Assembly (NCBI GenBank): GCA_024138015.1
Contig: JAMXBB010000006.1
Coordinates: 74,786,435-74,850,434, forward strand
Length of the DNA: 64,000 nucleotides
Direction: 5' to 3'
Source: Lumnitzera littorea
Lineage: Eukaryota > Streptophyta > Magnoliopsida > Myrtales > Combretaceae
Shown here: piece by piece, positions 46,926 to 58,960 of the stretch
Layout: every line of letters begins with the position of its first letter
Numbering within the stretch: the stretch's first letter is position 1
The notes under the pieces: generated by a model
Told to the model about the DNA's origin: nothing
Databases searched by the model: none
Seen by the model: the letters and a program-made list of their open reading frames with translations, nothing else
Program-made: the position numbers and the translations under genes

Positions 46926-48110
46926 TTTGAGATTTAGGATTAAGTCTAGTTCAGCACTAGGTTTCTCATCTTTGGGAGTGTAAGGTTAGCGATTAGCGAT
47001 GTTGAAGGAGTTTGAGGCTCCATATCCTTTAGGTAACTAAATCTTGTAAGCATTTGAATTGATCTTTTCAAGTACTTTGAAAGGTTCATCAACTCTGGGA
47101 GACAACTTGTTTTTCCTCAAGTTTGGGAATCATTCCTTGTTGAGATGTATCCAAACCAGATCACTTGGTTGAAACTCTCTCTTCCTCCATCTATAGCCTT
47201 GCTTCTCGAGCTTAGCATTAACTTGGCTTAATTGCTTTACAATCTTCTAATACATGGCTTTGATGGCCTCAACTCTTACAATGGCTTGTCGATCATCAAC
47301 ATGCTTCGATTGGGGCACCTAGTCCATCAGGAGCTCGGGGTTAAACGCATAGGTAACCTTGAATGGAGACATGCTCATTACATTGTAGGTAGTCCTATTG
47401 TAGGTGAACTCAATGATTGGTAGAAGCAAATCCCAGTCGGCTATGTTTTGCTCAACAACTACTCATAGTAAAGTGCCTACGGTTCTATTAACAACCTTGA
47501 TATGTACATCAGTCTGTAGAGGGTAAGATGTTCCGTAAAATAGCTTGGTTCCCATTTGCTTCTATAGCATCCTTTAGAAATGGCTCATAAACTTTGGGTC
47601 TCCATTTAATATAATAGTTTTGGGAACTCCATGAAGTTTGATTACTTCTTATAAGAAAAGAAAAGAGATAACTGAAGCGTCGTTAGTTTTGGAACATGAC
47701 ACGAAATATACCATCTTACTAAATCGATCCATAACTACCATGATGGAGTCCTTCCCTTGGGACGTCCTCAATAACCTTAACATAAAGTCCATACTTAGCT
47801 TAGACCATGGTTTGGTTAGGACAATTAAGGGTAGATAATGTCCTTACTTAGCTTGGCTCTTTTCTTTTCAATGTTTTGCATAGGTTCCCAATACGGATTG
47901 CACATCCCTCATCATTCTTAGCTAAAAGAATCGTAAGGATAATACCTCATGGGTACGGCATTGGCCAAAGTATCCTATCAATCCTCCTTTATGCGCTTCG
48001 TGTACTAGCAATTCCCTTATGGAACAAGTTTGGATGCATAGCCTCCTCTTGCTAAATAAGTATCTATCTTCCTTATGATCGTCATCTAGCATCTGTCCTT
48101 CCTGACATCA
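46926..48110 (-). pseudogene. Integrase of element D
   Basis: The minus-strand C-terminus is clear: L-S-P-R-V-D-E-P-F-K-V-L-E-K-I near 47060-47110, then Y-K-I, a stop, L-P-K-G-Y-G-A-S-N-S-F-N-I near 46990-47040. This is the GPF/Y-type domain of chromovirus integrases, with G-P-F read as E-P-F. Upstream blocks (47300-48100) align with E but are broken by frameshifts. The frame ends within a few codons of the LTR start. Confidence 0.72.
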
Positions 48111-48760
48111 AGCATAGATAGGACCAAAGTGTGCATTCTCAGTATACAAATTCTTTATGGTTGAAAAACCAAGTAACTTTGTTTGCAGCTTGGTTAAGAA
48201 GGTATGTCATCACAATAGGCTGTTGACCACTACATTATTCCTTCCATTCTTATACTTCATGACATAAGAAAAACCCTCTATGAACTTGATCCATTTGGCT
48301 TACCTCTGAGACAACTTTTGTTAGCTCTTTAGATATCTTAAGGATTCATAATTGATGTAGATCACAAATTCCTTAGGCAGCAGATAGTGCTGCTATACCA
48401 TTAAGGCTCAGATTAAGGAGTAGAACTCTTAGTCATAGACAAAATAGTTGAGTGTAGCTCTTCGAAGTTTCTCACTGAAGTAAGTTATAGGTTGGCCTTC
48501 TTGCATCAGTATAACACCTACACTTAGTTTGGATGCATTACTGTTTACTTCAAACACTTTGTCAAAGCTTGGTAGAGCTAAGACAGGGGCTGTAGTCAAC
48601 CTATCCTTTACTTTGTCAAAACTCCTCTGCTCCTTCTGTCCTCATCTAAATTCAACATTCTTCTTTGAGAGTTAAATGATTGGGGCTACAATTGTACTAA
48701 AATTCTTTATAAATTTATGATAGAATGATGCTAAGCCGTGGAAACTTCTCATGTCTATAG
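48111..48760 (-). pseudogene. RNase H region of element D
   Basis: Recognised by position between RT and integrase and by alignment with E 58961-59590. Frames are too broken to read motifs with confidence. Confidence 0.5.
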
Positions 48761-49450
48761 AACAAATCGGCTCGAGCTATTCTATGATCGCTCTTACTTT
48801 CTCATCATCGACTTGGATGCCACCTACACTCACAACAAACCCTAAGAAGATCATTTCGGGTCGTCAAAAGTTGCGTTTCTTCAGATTAGTAAAGAGCTGT
48901 TCAGCTCAGAGTTTTGTAAGTACTCTTCAAAGATGCCCCTAATGAGTCTCCAGGTCGGAGCTATATACTAGAATGTCATCAAAATAAACCACCACAAACT
49001 TTTCTATTAATTCTTAGAGTATATGATTCATTAGGCACAAAAATGTGCTTAGTGCATTGGATAGTCCAAATGGCATTACAAGTCATTCATATAAACTATG
49101 TCATGTCTTGAATGTAGTCTTCTATTCATCACCCTCATGTATTTTGATTTGATGGTATCTAGATTTAAGGTTAATCTTGGAGAACACTCTTGTGTCGCTT
49201 AATTCGTCTATCATGTCATCAAGTCTGGGTATGAGATACTTGTACTTGATGGTAATTTGATTGATCTCTCGACTATCTATACACATAATCTAAGAACCAT
49301 CTTTCTTTGACATTAATAGGATCAACACAATACAGGGGCTAAGGGACTTGTATACATACCCCTCCCTCATTCAGCTTATAGGTAAGCTTGTTCGGTAGTG
49401 TGGCTCCTAATTGTAGGTCAATCCCATGCTTGATGCGTGAGATGGAGGCA
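48761..49450 (-). pseudogene. Reverse transcriptase of element D
   Basis: The minus strand at 48975-48986 encodes Y-F-D-D within K-F-V-V-V-Y-F-D-D-I-L-V-Y-S, an intact catalytic box identical in form to E. Upstream fragments (N-A-L-S near 49045, Y-V-Y-R near 49285) fit RT. Stops and frameshifts elsewhere. Confidence 0.82.
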
Positions 49451-50166
49451 AACCTTCCAATAGCTCATTTGGGAATAGGTTGGCAAACTCCTCTAGTAAG
49501 GTTTTTTTCCTTGATTGGCAATTCCTCCTCCTTAGATCTCATCTCCAAAATTCTTTGGACAAGTAGATAAGTCGGTCCTTTGAGCTACATCTCTCTTTTT
49601 AGTTCAGCTCAAGTCAATACCAAAGCCTCTTTCTTTAGGTTTTGGCTAAGTTGGGACTGCTTGACCTTTACCTGCTTGACAATCATAGGACTCAATTTCA
49701 TTCTCCTGCCTTCATACTCCATAGAACATGTATTCCTCCCATCATATATAACTACTCGATCAAACATCTATGGTCATCCAAGTAGAATGTGGGATACACT
49801 TATGGGCAGCACATCACAGAGTACTTTGTCTGAATATTTGCCGATGCAGATTAGCATAAACACCTATTTGTTCACCTGTAGGGCTCCCTTATCACTAAGC
49901 CAATGAAGCTTGTAAGGTTTCGGGTGGGGCATAGTTGGCAATTTCAACTGTTGGACCATAAATGCAGAGGCTGCATTGGTGCTGCTCCCACTATCAATGA
50001 TCAGCGCGCACAGTGATTCATTTACCTAGCATCTAAGATGGAGGAGATTTTCCCTTTGTTTCTCTTCAGATACTAGACTGATGCGCATTGTCCTCCTCAA
50101 CACTAGAGTGGTCGGCAAAAAGTTACCTTCCTTACTATAGATAACATCCCCCTCGGATAGTTTGGT
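49451..50166 (-). pseudogene. Protease and linker of element D
   Basis: Near 49985-50030 (minus) C-A-L-I-I-D-S-G-S-S-T-N-A-A-S gives an intact D-S-G active site, followed by L-P-T and P-K-P-Y-K-L-H-W-L near 49905-49945, as in E. The linker to RT is broken. Confidence 0.8.
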
Positions 50167-50373
50167 CTATTCGTTCTCTTTTAACTCCTTTACTTCTTCG
50201 TCAATACTATAGACCTCCACAATCGGCACCACACCTCGGATAACCATTGTTCGCTTGTTCAGACACTGAGCATCTATGTTTCCAAATCCTTGACATTTGG
50301 AGCACTTAATTTCACTCATCTTCTTACCTAAACTCTGACCCTTCTTAAACTTCCTCGGGGATTCCTTGAACAC
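50167..50373 (-). pseudogene. Gag C-terminal fragment (zinc knuckle) of element D
   Basis: Open minus-strand frame with basic K-F-K-K-G-Q-S-L-G-K-K and C-S-K-C-Q-G-F-G-N-I-D-A-Q-C, a CCHC knuckle whose His is Asn here. Only about 270 bases separate it from the primer site, whereas in E the knuckle lies about 1.2 kb downstream of the primer site, so most of gag has been deleted. Confidence 0.8.
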
Positions 50374-50645
50374 TTGAGTTTGACATTTATGGTTACTTCA
50401 CAAAAATTGATGCTTAATAATACCACTTGAAGATCAATAACTGATACGCTAATCACCACGACAATTACATAACAAATAAACAATTAACCACACTCTGTTT
50501 TGCGTATTAGAAACAGGGGAAAACAAAACACGGAACACTCCTCAACTACTAAACTTTAAGATTAACAATAGAACCATTATCATACGAGAGTAGTAACAAA
50601 CCACTTAAAGAACACAGTTGCAGAATCCACCTTTAAATGTAGTCA
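50374..50645 (-). other. 5' leader of element D
   Basis: Noncoding stretch between primer site and gag remnant; no other feature seen. Confidence 0.45.
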
Positions 50646-50658
50646 AGCTCTGATACTA
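50646..50658 (-). other. Initiator tRNA-Met primer-binding site of element D
   Basis: The minus strand TAGTATCAGAGCT is one base from the canonical TGGTATCAGAGC complement of plant initiator tRNA-Met. It is copied at 52670-52682 by the 2-kb duplication. Confidence 0.8.
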
Positions 50659-50661
50659 GAA

Positions 50662-50719
50662 TAATACGAATTCCATAGATGAACACGTGTGTCCAATATC
50701 ACGTGTAACCAAAAGGGTG
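50662..50719 (-). repeat. Truncated 5' LTR of element D
   Basis: Aligns with 45976-46034 (TA-ATACG-ATTC-ATAG-TGAACA...CCAATATCAC...AACCAAAA) and stops at the TGTCATGACC start of the solo-LTR-like element. Confidence 0.72.
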
Positions 50720-53700
50720 TGTCATGACCCGAGGGAGCTAGTCGTAGTAGTTGCTGTATATTGTACAAAGGATTGCAAATTGAATTCCCTTTTATATGAT
50801 ACACAAGGCTACAGCTACGACTAATAACCAAGAATGCATAAGCATAAGTAATATCATTTCATGTTACTAATAATAAAATATAGAAACATAACACATAATC
50901 TATTTATATAAGAATTTATAGATAAGAAATCTAAAGCATTTCTTAAGTCAAACTAATATTACTCGATTACATAATCATCTCTATAAACTATCATAAGTAT
51001 ACTCTGATCACGTCCTGCTCCTACATTAACCTCGTGATGAACATTAACCTCGGGCATGTGACCGCCTGACTTCACGAATAACTCGGCTTGTGAAAGAAGA
51101 TTACAAGGGTATAAGCTAACTAGCTTAGTGAGATAATCCCCTCAACCAGACTTAACGCCTTCCGAAGTCATGGTTGGAGATACATCGGCATAGTCAGATC
51201 TAGGTATCATGCTAGAACTTATTTTATAACAAAACTCTACATTTCATGTTTAAAAATGTAATGTATATTCATTATCAGTGTTATCAAAAACAAGTTCTAC
51301 ATATGATTGTGAGTAGGTTCACGTAACCCTCACTCACCTCTAAACGAAGGCCTCTGGACTCGACCCTTAACTAGGCGATTGTCACCTCCAACACCTAGTA
51401 ATCTCGTAGGCTAGGGTAAGGTCATATCGCATGTGTGCATTGTATGAAATCTATAACAATCAATAATCAATCTACATATAGCCTCTTGCTACCTCCGTGT
51501 AATGTGACTACCAGAATTAGTTATGCAGTGTATGATTATACATGTTTCAAGTTAACTTTTTCTAGTCGAGTAAAATTAGGTCTTATTATTCAGTGGTCAT
51601 TCAAAGTCATAAACAATCAGTTCCTAGTGAATCTATTATGCAATAATTAATATATTATTGTAATTTAAAGTAAATTCACCATTAATGACCAATTATCATA
51701 TATAAGCATAACTCAACCCCATATAACATTCATTTATTAATCATAACTTATATTCACTAACTACAAACACAAATAAGTATGTAATTATTTGGAAAACTCA
51801 CTCAGCCATAGTCGACTTAAGGGTCGTAGTAATCTGGTAGCAGCTCAAGGTCAATGTTAAAATTACTTGAAAATAATAAAAATTTATAAGTTTTAGGATT
51901 TAAATCTAAACTAGTATCGTAATTTGTAAGGTTTACTTTACTTAGTTATACGAAATTGTCGATTCAAGCTTTTTATTGAATCGCGTATAACTTTTTCGTT
52001 TTAGCTCGGATCGTTATGAACTTATAGTCCATTTTAATTGTTTTTGAGCGTATTTTCTCGTAGTGAGGTTCGTTTTGGACGTTGTGACTCGCAGTTTGAA
52101 TTGTGATATAAAAATATAAAAAAATTTATTATTTTAATTTAAAAATTATAAAATATTAATTTTAGCTTTTTCTTAATATATTTATGACTTAATAATTATT
52201 TAAATCATATAATTAATAATTTTATTATTTTAAGCATATTTTACCTTAGTTACTCATTTTTACTTATTTTTGAGATTTTAAACTTATTGTAATTATTATT
52301 ATTTATTATTTTCTTATTATTCATTTGTATTTTACGATATACATATATATTTATATGTACTTATACTATATTTGATTAATTTTATANCCTTGAACACTTG
52401 AGTTTGACATTTATGGTTACTTCACAAAAATTGATGCTTAATAATACCACTTGAAGATCAATAACTGATACGCTAATCACCACGACAATTACATAACAAA
52501 TAAACAATTAACCACACTCTGTTTTGCGTATTAGAAACAGGGGAAAACAAAACACGGAACACTCCTCAACTACTAAACTTTAAGATTAACAATAGAACCA
52601 TTATCATACGAGAGTAGTAACAAACCACTTAAAGAACACAGTTGCAGAATCCACCTTTAAATGTAGTCAAGCTCTGATACTAGAATAATACGAATTCCAT
52701 AGATGAACACGTGTGTCCAATATCACGTGTAACCAAAAGGGTGTGTCATGACCCGAGGGAGCTAGTCGTAGTAGTTGCTGTATATTGTACAAAGGATTGC
52801 AAATTGAATTCCCTTTTATATGATACACAAGGCTACAGCTACGACTAATAACCAAGAATGCATAAGCATAAGTAATATCATTTCATGTTACTAATAATAA
52901 AATATAGAAACATAACACATAATCTATTTATATAAGAATTTATAGATAAGAAATCTAAAGCATTTCTTAAGTCAAACTAATATTACTCGATTACATAATC
53001 ATCTCTATAAACTATCATAAGTATACTCTGATCACGTCCTGCTCCTACATTAACCTCGTGATGAACATTAACCTCGGGCATGTGACCGCCTGACTTCACG
53101 AATAACTCGGCTTGTGAAAGAAGATTACAAGGGTATAAGCTAACTAGCTTAGTGAGATAATCCCCTCAACCAGACTTAACGCCTTCCGAAGTCATGGTTG
53201 GAGATACATCGGCATAGTCAGATCTAGGTATCATGCTAGAACTTATTTTATAACAAAACTCTACATTTCATGTTTAAAAATGTAATGTATATTCATTATC
53301 AGTGTTATCAAAAACAAGTTCTACATATGATTGTGAGTAGGTTCACGTAACCCTCACTCACCTCTAAACGAAGGCCTCTGGACTCGACCCTTAACTAGGC
53401 GATTGTCACCTCCAACACCTAGTAATCTCGTAGGCTAGGGTAAGGTCATATCGCATGTGTGCATTGTATGAAATCTATAACAATCAATAATCAATCTACA
53501 TATAGCCTCTTGCTACCTCCGTGTAATGTGACTACCAGAATTAGTTATGCAGTGTATGATTATACATGTTTCAAGTTAACTTTTTCTAGTCGAGTAAAAT
53601 TAGGTCTTATTATTCAGTGGTCATTCAAAGTCATAAACAATCAGTTCCTAGTGAATCTATTATGCAATAATTAATATATTATTGTAATTTAAAGTAAATT

Positions 53701-55894
53701 CACCATTAATGACCAATTATCATATATAAGCATAACTCAACCCCATATAACATTCATTTATTAATCATAACTTATATTCACTAACTACAAACACAAATAA
53801 GTATGTAATTATTTGGAAAACTCACTCAGCCATAGTCGACTTAAGGGTCGTAGTAATCTGGTAGCAGCTCAAGGTCAATGTTAAAATTACTTGAAAATAA
53901 TAAAAATTTATAAGTTTTAGGATTTAAATCTAAACTAGTATCGTAATTTGTAAGGTTTACTTTACTTAGTTATACGAAATTGTCGATTCAAGCTTTTTAT
54001 TGAATCGCGTATAACTTTTTCGTTTTAGCTCGGATCGTTATGAACTTATAGTCCATTTTAATTGTTTTTGAGCGTATTTTCTCGTAGTGAGGTTCGTTTT
54101 GGACGTTGTGACTCGCAGTTTGAATTGTGATATAAAAATATAAAAAAATTTATTATTTTAATTTAAAAATTATAAAATATTAATTTTAGCTGTTTCTTAA
54201 TATATTTATGACTTAATAATTATTTAAATCATATAATTAATAATTTTATTATTTTAAGCATATTTTACCTTAGTTACTCATTTTTACTTATTTTTGAGAT
54301 TTTAAACTTATTGTAATTATTATTATTTATTATTTTCTTATTATTCATTTGTATTTTACGATATACATATATATTTATATGTACTTATACTATATTTGAT
54401 TAATTTTATAATTTACTTTAATTAAAAATTCCTAATTTATGGTAATGTATATATGCTTACTCCTTATGTATTTATGAATTTATTTTATTTAGTAAATATT
54501 ATTATATCATATATATTACTTAATATTCAGTATACTATATATATACTATATGTTATACATATACTATATATTATACATATATTCACGCCACATACATGTA
54601 TACCTATATGTATATAAAATATAGATTATATGAATATATATGAATATATAACTACAAAATATTGATATATACTATATGAATACATATTCTTATATATATA
54701 TATATATATATATGAAAATAAAGCTTGTATAGATAAATACATATATAATCCTTTTCACATGTATAACTATATATATATTTATATGTATATTTATTTTGTA
54801 AAAATACTTAATACATACTATATGTAGTCTTATGGATACATACATACCGTATATTCTACCTATATACATACATGTCTACATACATATATATATCTTAAAT
54901 TATCTACTTATGCATACATGTATATAAAATGAAATATTTAATAAAATACAACACAAATTCTTAGTATATACATGTACATACCATATAATATACATATATA
55001 TTACTAAAATAATTTTACTTATCTATTTATGTTTGATTTTTTCTCCTTCTTTTCTTCCTCCTCCTCCTCCTTCTTCTTCTTCTTATTCTTTCTTCTTAAT
55101 TTTTCTTCTCATGTTTTTAACTTCCATAATTTTTTTTTCTGTTTTGTTTTCACTTTTGTTCTAGACATAAACTTAAAGGAAGTAAAAACAAAACTAATCA
55201 AAATAAATAAATATCAATTGCTCAGATAAGGGTTGCATTAATTTTGATGGGACAAGGTAATTACATTCCTTATCTTTTCCTCTTGATTATTCATCACATG
55301 GGCTACTGAAGTTCTAATTTTTTTTCTTTGATTTCAGGACGTAGCAGCAAAGGAGAAAAGAAGAAAAGAAAGAAAAGAGAAAAAGAAAGAAAGGAAAAGA
55401 AAATAGAAATTAAAAGTAAATACATGTAATTTTTATAAACTGAAAAATCATAAAAATAATCATCATAAATTAATTTTGGAATTTTGTAAAAATTTATCAG
55501 TTTAATTGGTACTCATTACAATTAAAATTTTTACAAGTTATTTTAACAATTTCGTTAAAATTTTACACGATTACGTGGTTTTGTCAATAATTGCAATCGA
55601 CTATAATTATATCATTATTGATAATATTTAACTATTTTATAGGCTTAAAGTTATAATTTTAGAGTTTCGATCAAATTTGGGTTCAATTTTAGTTAATAGT
55701 GCATAAATCAGATTTAAGGTTTTAGTACGCGATTTAGGGTTTCGATCAATTTCTAGGGTTTTTATTATTGGTGTTATATTCAATTTATTAAGTTTTATAA
55801 TCTTTTATTGTTACTGGCCTTATCGATTCATTATACAATTTAGGATACTCGAACTTAAATTAGGGTTCAGACTATTGATTTTCTAAGGCTTACA
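50720..55894 (+). mobile_element. Solo-LTR-like element, copy 2 (same family as 6615-11146)
   Basis: Starts TGTCATGACCCGAGGGAGCTAG and ends GATTTTCTAAGGCTTACA, paralleling copy 1. Collapsing the 2-kb duplication leaves about 3150 bp (52744-55894). It includes a (TA)-rich block (54420-55000), a CTTCTT tract (55040-55110) and a purine-rich AAAGAAAGAAAAG tract near 55350-55400. Noncoding. Flanks do not match (GGGTG versus AACAC): the left is D LTR and the right is E LTR. Confidence 0.65.
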
Positions 55895-56185
55895 AACACT
55901 GCTTATTTACTCTTGGCATTACTCTTATCCTTTCCCTTAAGCAAGGTTAAGTAATGAGTAACCTCACTGGACCAATTTGTACGTCATATCGAATTGTGTC
56001 CTGAGTCCTCGAAAGTTCCATTGGTGCATCATATCCTTTGGAGCTGTTCATGGGTTTTGTTTACTGTTTCATTCGTCTTTGTCACTCTTTCGTACCTTTC
56101 CCCATTAATCTTTTATTCAAGCTTTCTATAAGCTTGGACTCATCCAGTGACTGACCTTGTCTATTCTTCGCTACGGTTCACAACA
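55895..56185 (+). repeat. 5' LTR fragment of element E
   Basis: Its 291 bp align with the last 291 bp of the 3' LTR (61385-61675), sharing CTCTTATCCTTTCCCTTAAGCAAGGTTA and the terminal CAACA. Confidence 0.88.
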
Positions 56186-56188
56186 TCT

Positions 56189-56200
56189 TGGTATTAGAGT
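56189..56200 (+). other. Initiator tRNA-Met primer-binding site of element E
   Basis: TGGTATTAGAGT, two transitions from the canonical TGGTATCAGAGC, three bases after the LTR. Confidence 0.8.
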
Positions 56201-56359
56201 AGAGGTTTTGTGTGAGTTATAGCTAGTTCTTCTTGAGTTCCTTTATACATTTTTTTTGCATGTAAGAAACAAAGTCAATTGTTGTGTTCATTTAACTACT
56301 GTGTTATTAGTAGTTTACTTTCTAAAGTGTTTATTTGAATTTTGATTCTGTGAGGAAAA

Positions 56360-57560
56360 ATGATAGACCTAAGTATGAATGTTAGTACTAGTGATGACAG
56401 TAGAGTTGTCTACCATGGACGACAATCTCAGGGAACTCCTAGAAGCACTGATGAAAGACTTGATGAGGTAGTTAATCTCTTAATAGATCTTACTCGAGCT
56501 GTTCATGCACTATTTTGCCGACCCACTAAGGCCATGCAAAACACTCCATAAGTTGCTTAACCTGTTAGAGGTCAAAACCCAGCTCGACCGGTTCGAAGTG
56601 GAAGAGTTAGTGGATGAGTAAGGCGAAGGATAGACTTGAGAGAGCTTAATGAGGAAGAAGAAGAGTATTTTGAAGAGGAGCGTATATGAGTCCCTAAAGC
56701 ATCTAACGATGTGAAGCTTCAAATTCTGAGTTTCAATAGATCTGGGAATGCTAATGAGTATCTAGATTAGGAAGAGAAGGTAGAGTGTATATCTGATTAA
56801 TATCAATATGAGGATTATGAAAAAGTGAGGATTGCTGCTATTGAATTCTTCGGATATACTACCATATGGTGGAAGAATTTTTAGGCCATGAGAAGAAGAG
56901 AAGGGTACTAAGAGATAAACAACTGGCCCGAGATAAAGAGAGTACTCAGAAATAGATTCGTGTTGAAAACATATCTCTAAGATACTTTCACTCGGCTTCA
57001 AAAGCTGACACAAGGAGGCTAAACTATTGATGAATATGTTCAAGAATTCTAAATGCTTATGATAAGATGCAAAGTGGAGGAACCACCAACTCGAATAGTC
57101 TTAAGGTTTATTACTGGATTGAGAGGAGACACTCAAGACATTGTAAAGCTCCAACGATTTGACACAATGGATGAAGCTGTTAAGATTGCCTAGCGAGTCG
57201 AAAGGTAAAGAAGGAGTCGAGCAATGACTAGAATGCTGACTAGCTGACCAAGATAGGTAAGTCACTGACCTCAATCTAGTATCGAGCTAAGTAGAAGAGT
57301 TGATGTTAAAGTCGAGTAGAAAGGCTACCCTGAAGATGTAGTGTCGACCCAAACGTATGAGAAAGGGCAAGGGTCTAATAGGTAAACTAGTCGAATCAAG
57401 TGCTTTAAGTGTCAAGGGTTCGGACATATGGTTGCTCAATGTTTAAGTCAAAGGACGATGGTCATTAAGGGAGACATCTCGAAGTTCGAAGCAGAGATTA
57501 TGGATGAAGAACTCAGGGAGGAGGAGGTTCCTATCGAGAAAGAAAATGTTGAGAAAGAAC
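56360..57560 (+). pseudogene. Gag of element E
   Basis: ATG at 56360 follows the leader and starts M-I-D-L-S-M-N. The frame holds the gag core (W-W-K-N-F near 56870, F-V-L-K-T near 56960, I-D-E-Y-V-Q-E-F near 57030, L-R-F-I-T-G-L near 57100) and an intact zinc knuckle C-F-K-C-Q-G-F-G-H-M-V-A-Q-C at 57401-57442. Roughly a dozen in-frame stops occur, most explicable as CAA/CAG/CGA/TGG transitions. After the knuckle the frame is open to 57979 and includes a Glu-rich segment. Confidence 0.85.
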
Positions 57561-58100
57561 TGATTGAAGAGGATGTGTTTCCTGAGCACTTAAACCAGTT
57601 ACTCATGGTTGTCCGGTGTACTATGAGTGTGGAACCCTCACAAGAGGAGGAGCAGAGAGAAAATTTGTTTCATACCACCTACAAGGTGAATGATTGGATG
57701 TGTGCTCTCATTATGGATAGTGGAAGTTACACCAATGTAGCATCGAACGAACTTGTTTCAAAACTGAAGTTGCCAACTGTTGTACATCCTAGGCCGTATA
57801 AGTTGCACTGGTTGAGTGAGAAAAGAGCATTACATCTCACTCAGCAAATACTATTGCCAATCACTATAGGGAATTACTTTGACCAGGTCCACTGCGACGT
57901 GCTGCCTATGTGCGCTTCCTACGTGTTGCTGGTAAGCTATGGTTGTTTGATAGGAGAGTTATACATGATGGTTACATGAATACGTATATGCTGGAAAAAA
58001 ATGACTAGAAGATAACACTAAATCCAATGCCGTTGAGAGGAGTTCACAAGCTACAGATGAAACTCGCTTGTAGATCAAAGAAAGCTCTAGTGATGAGTAG
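57561..58100 (+). pseudogene. Protease of element E
   Basis: Same frame as gag, open to 57979. The active site A-L-I-M-D-S-G-S-Y-T-N-V-A-S has its Asp codon at 57715, and P-R-P-Y-K-L-H-W-L follows at about 57790. It is the longest undamaged stretch in the element; the linker after 57980 is broken. Confidence 0.85.
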
Positions 58101-58369
58101 AGTCGAGCTACTAGAAGCCATCAATGCTGACGAACCGAACCCATTGTAGTCAGGTGACTATTGGAAATGAAGGAGTGGGGTGAGCTTCCCTAAGAAACCA
58201 AGGGATTGCTAGATGACTATGCCGACCTATTCCTAGAATAGTTACTTGAGGGGGGGTTGCCCCCAACTCGAGGCATAGAGTACTGCATTGACTTAGTATC
58301 TAGTGCTGCACTGCAAAATAAGCTAACTTACTGGATGAATCCCAAGTAAGCTTCTGAACTCCAACATCA

Positions 58370-58960
58370 AGTCAATGAGTTACTAGAGAGAGTCTCAGCC
58401 CTTGTACTATGCCTACATTTCTAGTGTCAAAGAAGGATGGAATATAGTGGATGTGTGTTAATAGCCTAGCCGTGAACAAAATCATGATCAAATACAGGTA
58501 TCTGATCCCAAGGCTAGAAGATATATTGGATGAACTGAGTGGAGCCAAAATTTTTAGTAAGATTGATATCAAGTTTGGCTAACATCAAATCCACATGAGG
58601 TTAGGAGACAAGTGGATGACTGCGTTCAAGACTCGACATGGACTTTATGAATAGATAGTCATGCCCTTCGACTTGTCCAATGCCCTCGAGCATTTTCATG
58701 AGACTTATGAATCAAGTGTTGAGACATCTCATCAGGAAGTATGTCGTAGTGTATTTTGACGACATCTTGGTCTATAGTGCCGACATAGCAAGTTAGTGTG
58801 AACATCTTAGAGCAGTCTTGGATATCCTTCATGCCAAGAGATTATTCGACAACTTGAAGAAATGTTGCTTCTACTAGGAGAAAGTGGTATTCTTAGGGTA
58901 TGTAGTCAGTAGAGGAGGCATGTGAGTCGATGATGAGAAGATTTAAGCCATTGTTGAGTG
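58370..58960 (+). pseudogene. Reverse transcriptase of element E
   Basis: Plus-strand fragments: S-K-K-D-G, R-Y-L-I-P-R-L-E-D-I-L, I-F-S-K-I-D-I-K-F-G, A-F-K-T-R-H-G-L-Y-E, V-M-P-F, and V-V-Y-F-D-D-I-L-V-Y-S with Y-F-D-D at 58752-58763. Catalytic residues are intact. There is a frameshift around 58690 and several stops. Confidence 0.88.

Larger units (their letters stand above)
45976..50719 (-). mobile_element. Element D: CRM/Reina-like chromovirus, gag mostly deleted
   Basis: Right to left: a 5' LTR fragment, an initiator-Met primer site, a gag tail with zinc knuckle, protease, RT, RNase H, integrase, polypurine tract and 3' LTR. It sits within the 5' LTR of B. It is related to element E: the same zinc knuckle C-x-K-C-Q-G-F-G, the same P-K/R-P-Y-K-L-H-W-L protease region, and the same integrase end. 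Confidence 0.78.
50364..54410 (+). repeat. 2023-bp direct duplication joined by a single N (probable assembly artefact)
   Basis: 50364-52386 recurs at 52388-54410 with an offset of 2024; the joining base 52387 is N. By eye the only difference is T at 52168 versus G at 54192. All other repeat pairs in this window are far more diverged. The unit boundaries match no element boundary: each unit starts inside gag of D and ends in AT-rich LTR sequence. Confidence 0.9.

Noticed and set aside
50646..50664. TAGTATCAGAGC considered as part of a tRNA-Met gene
   Set aside because: Only the 3'-end complement is present, directly at an LTR edge; no cloverleaf. It is a primer-binding site.
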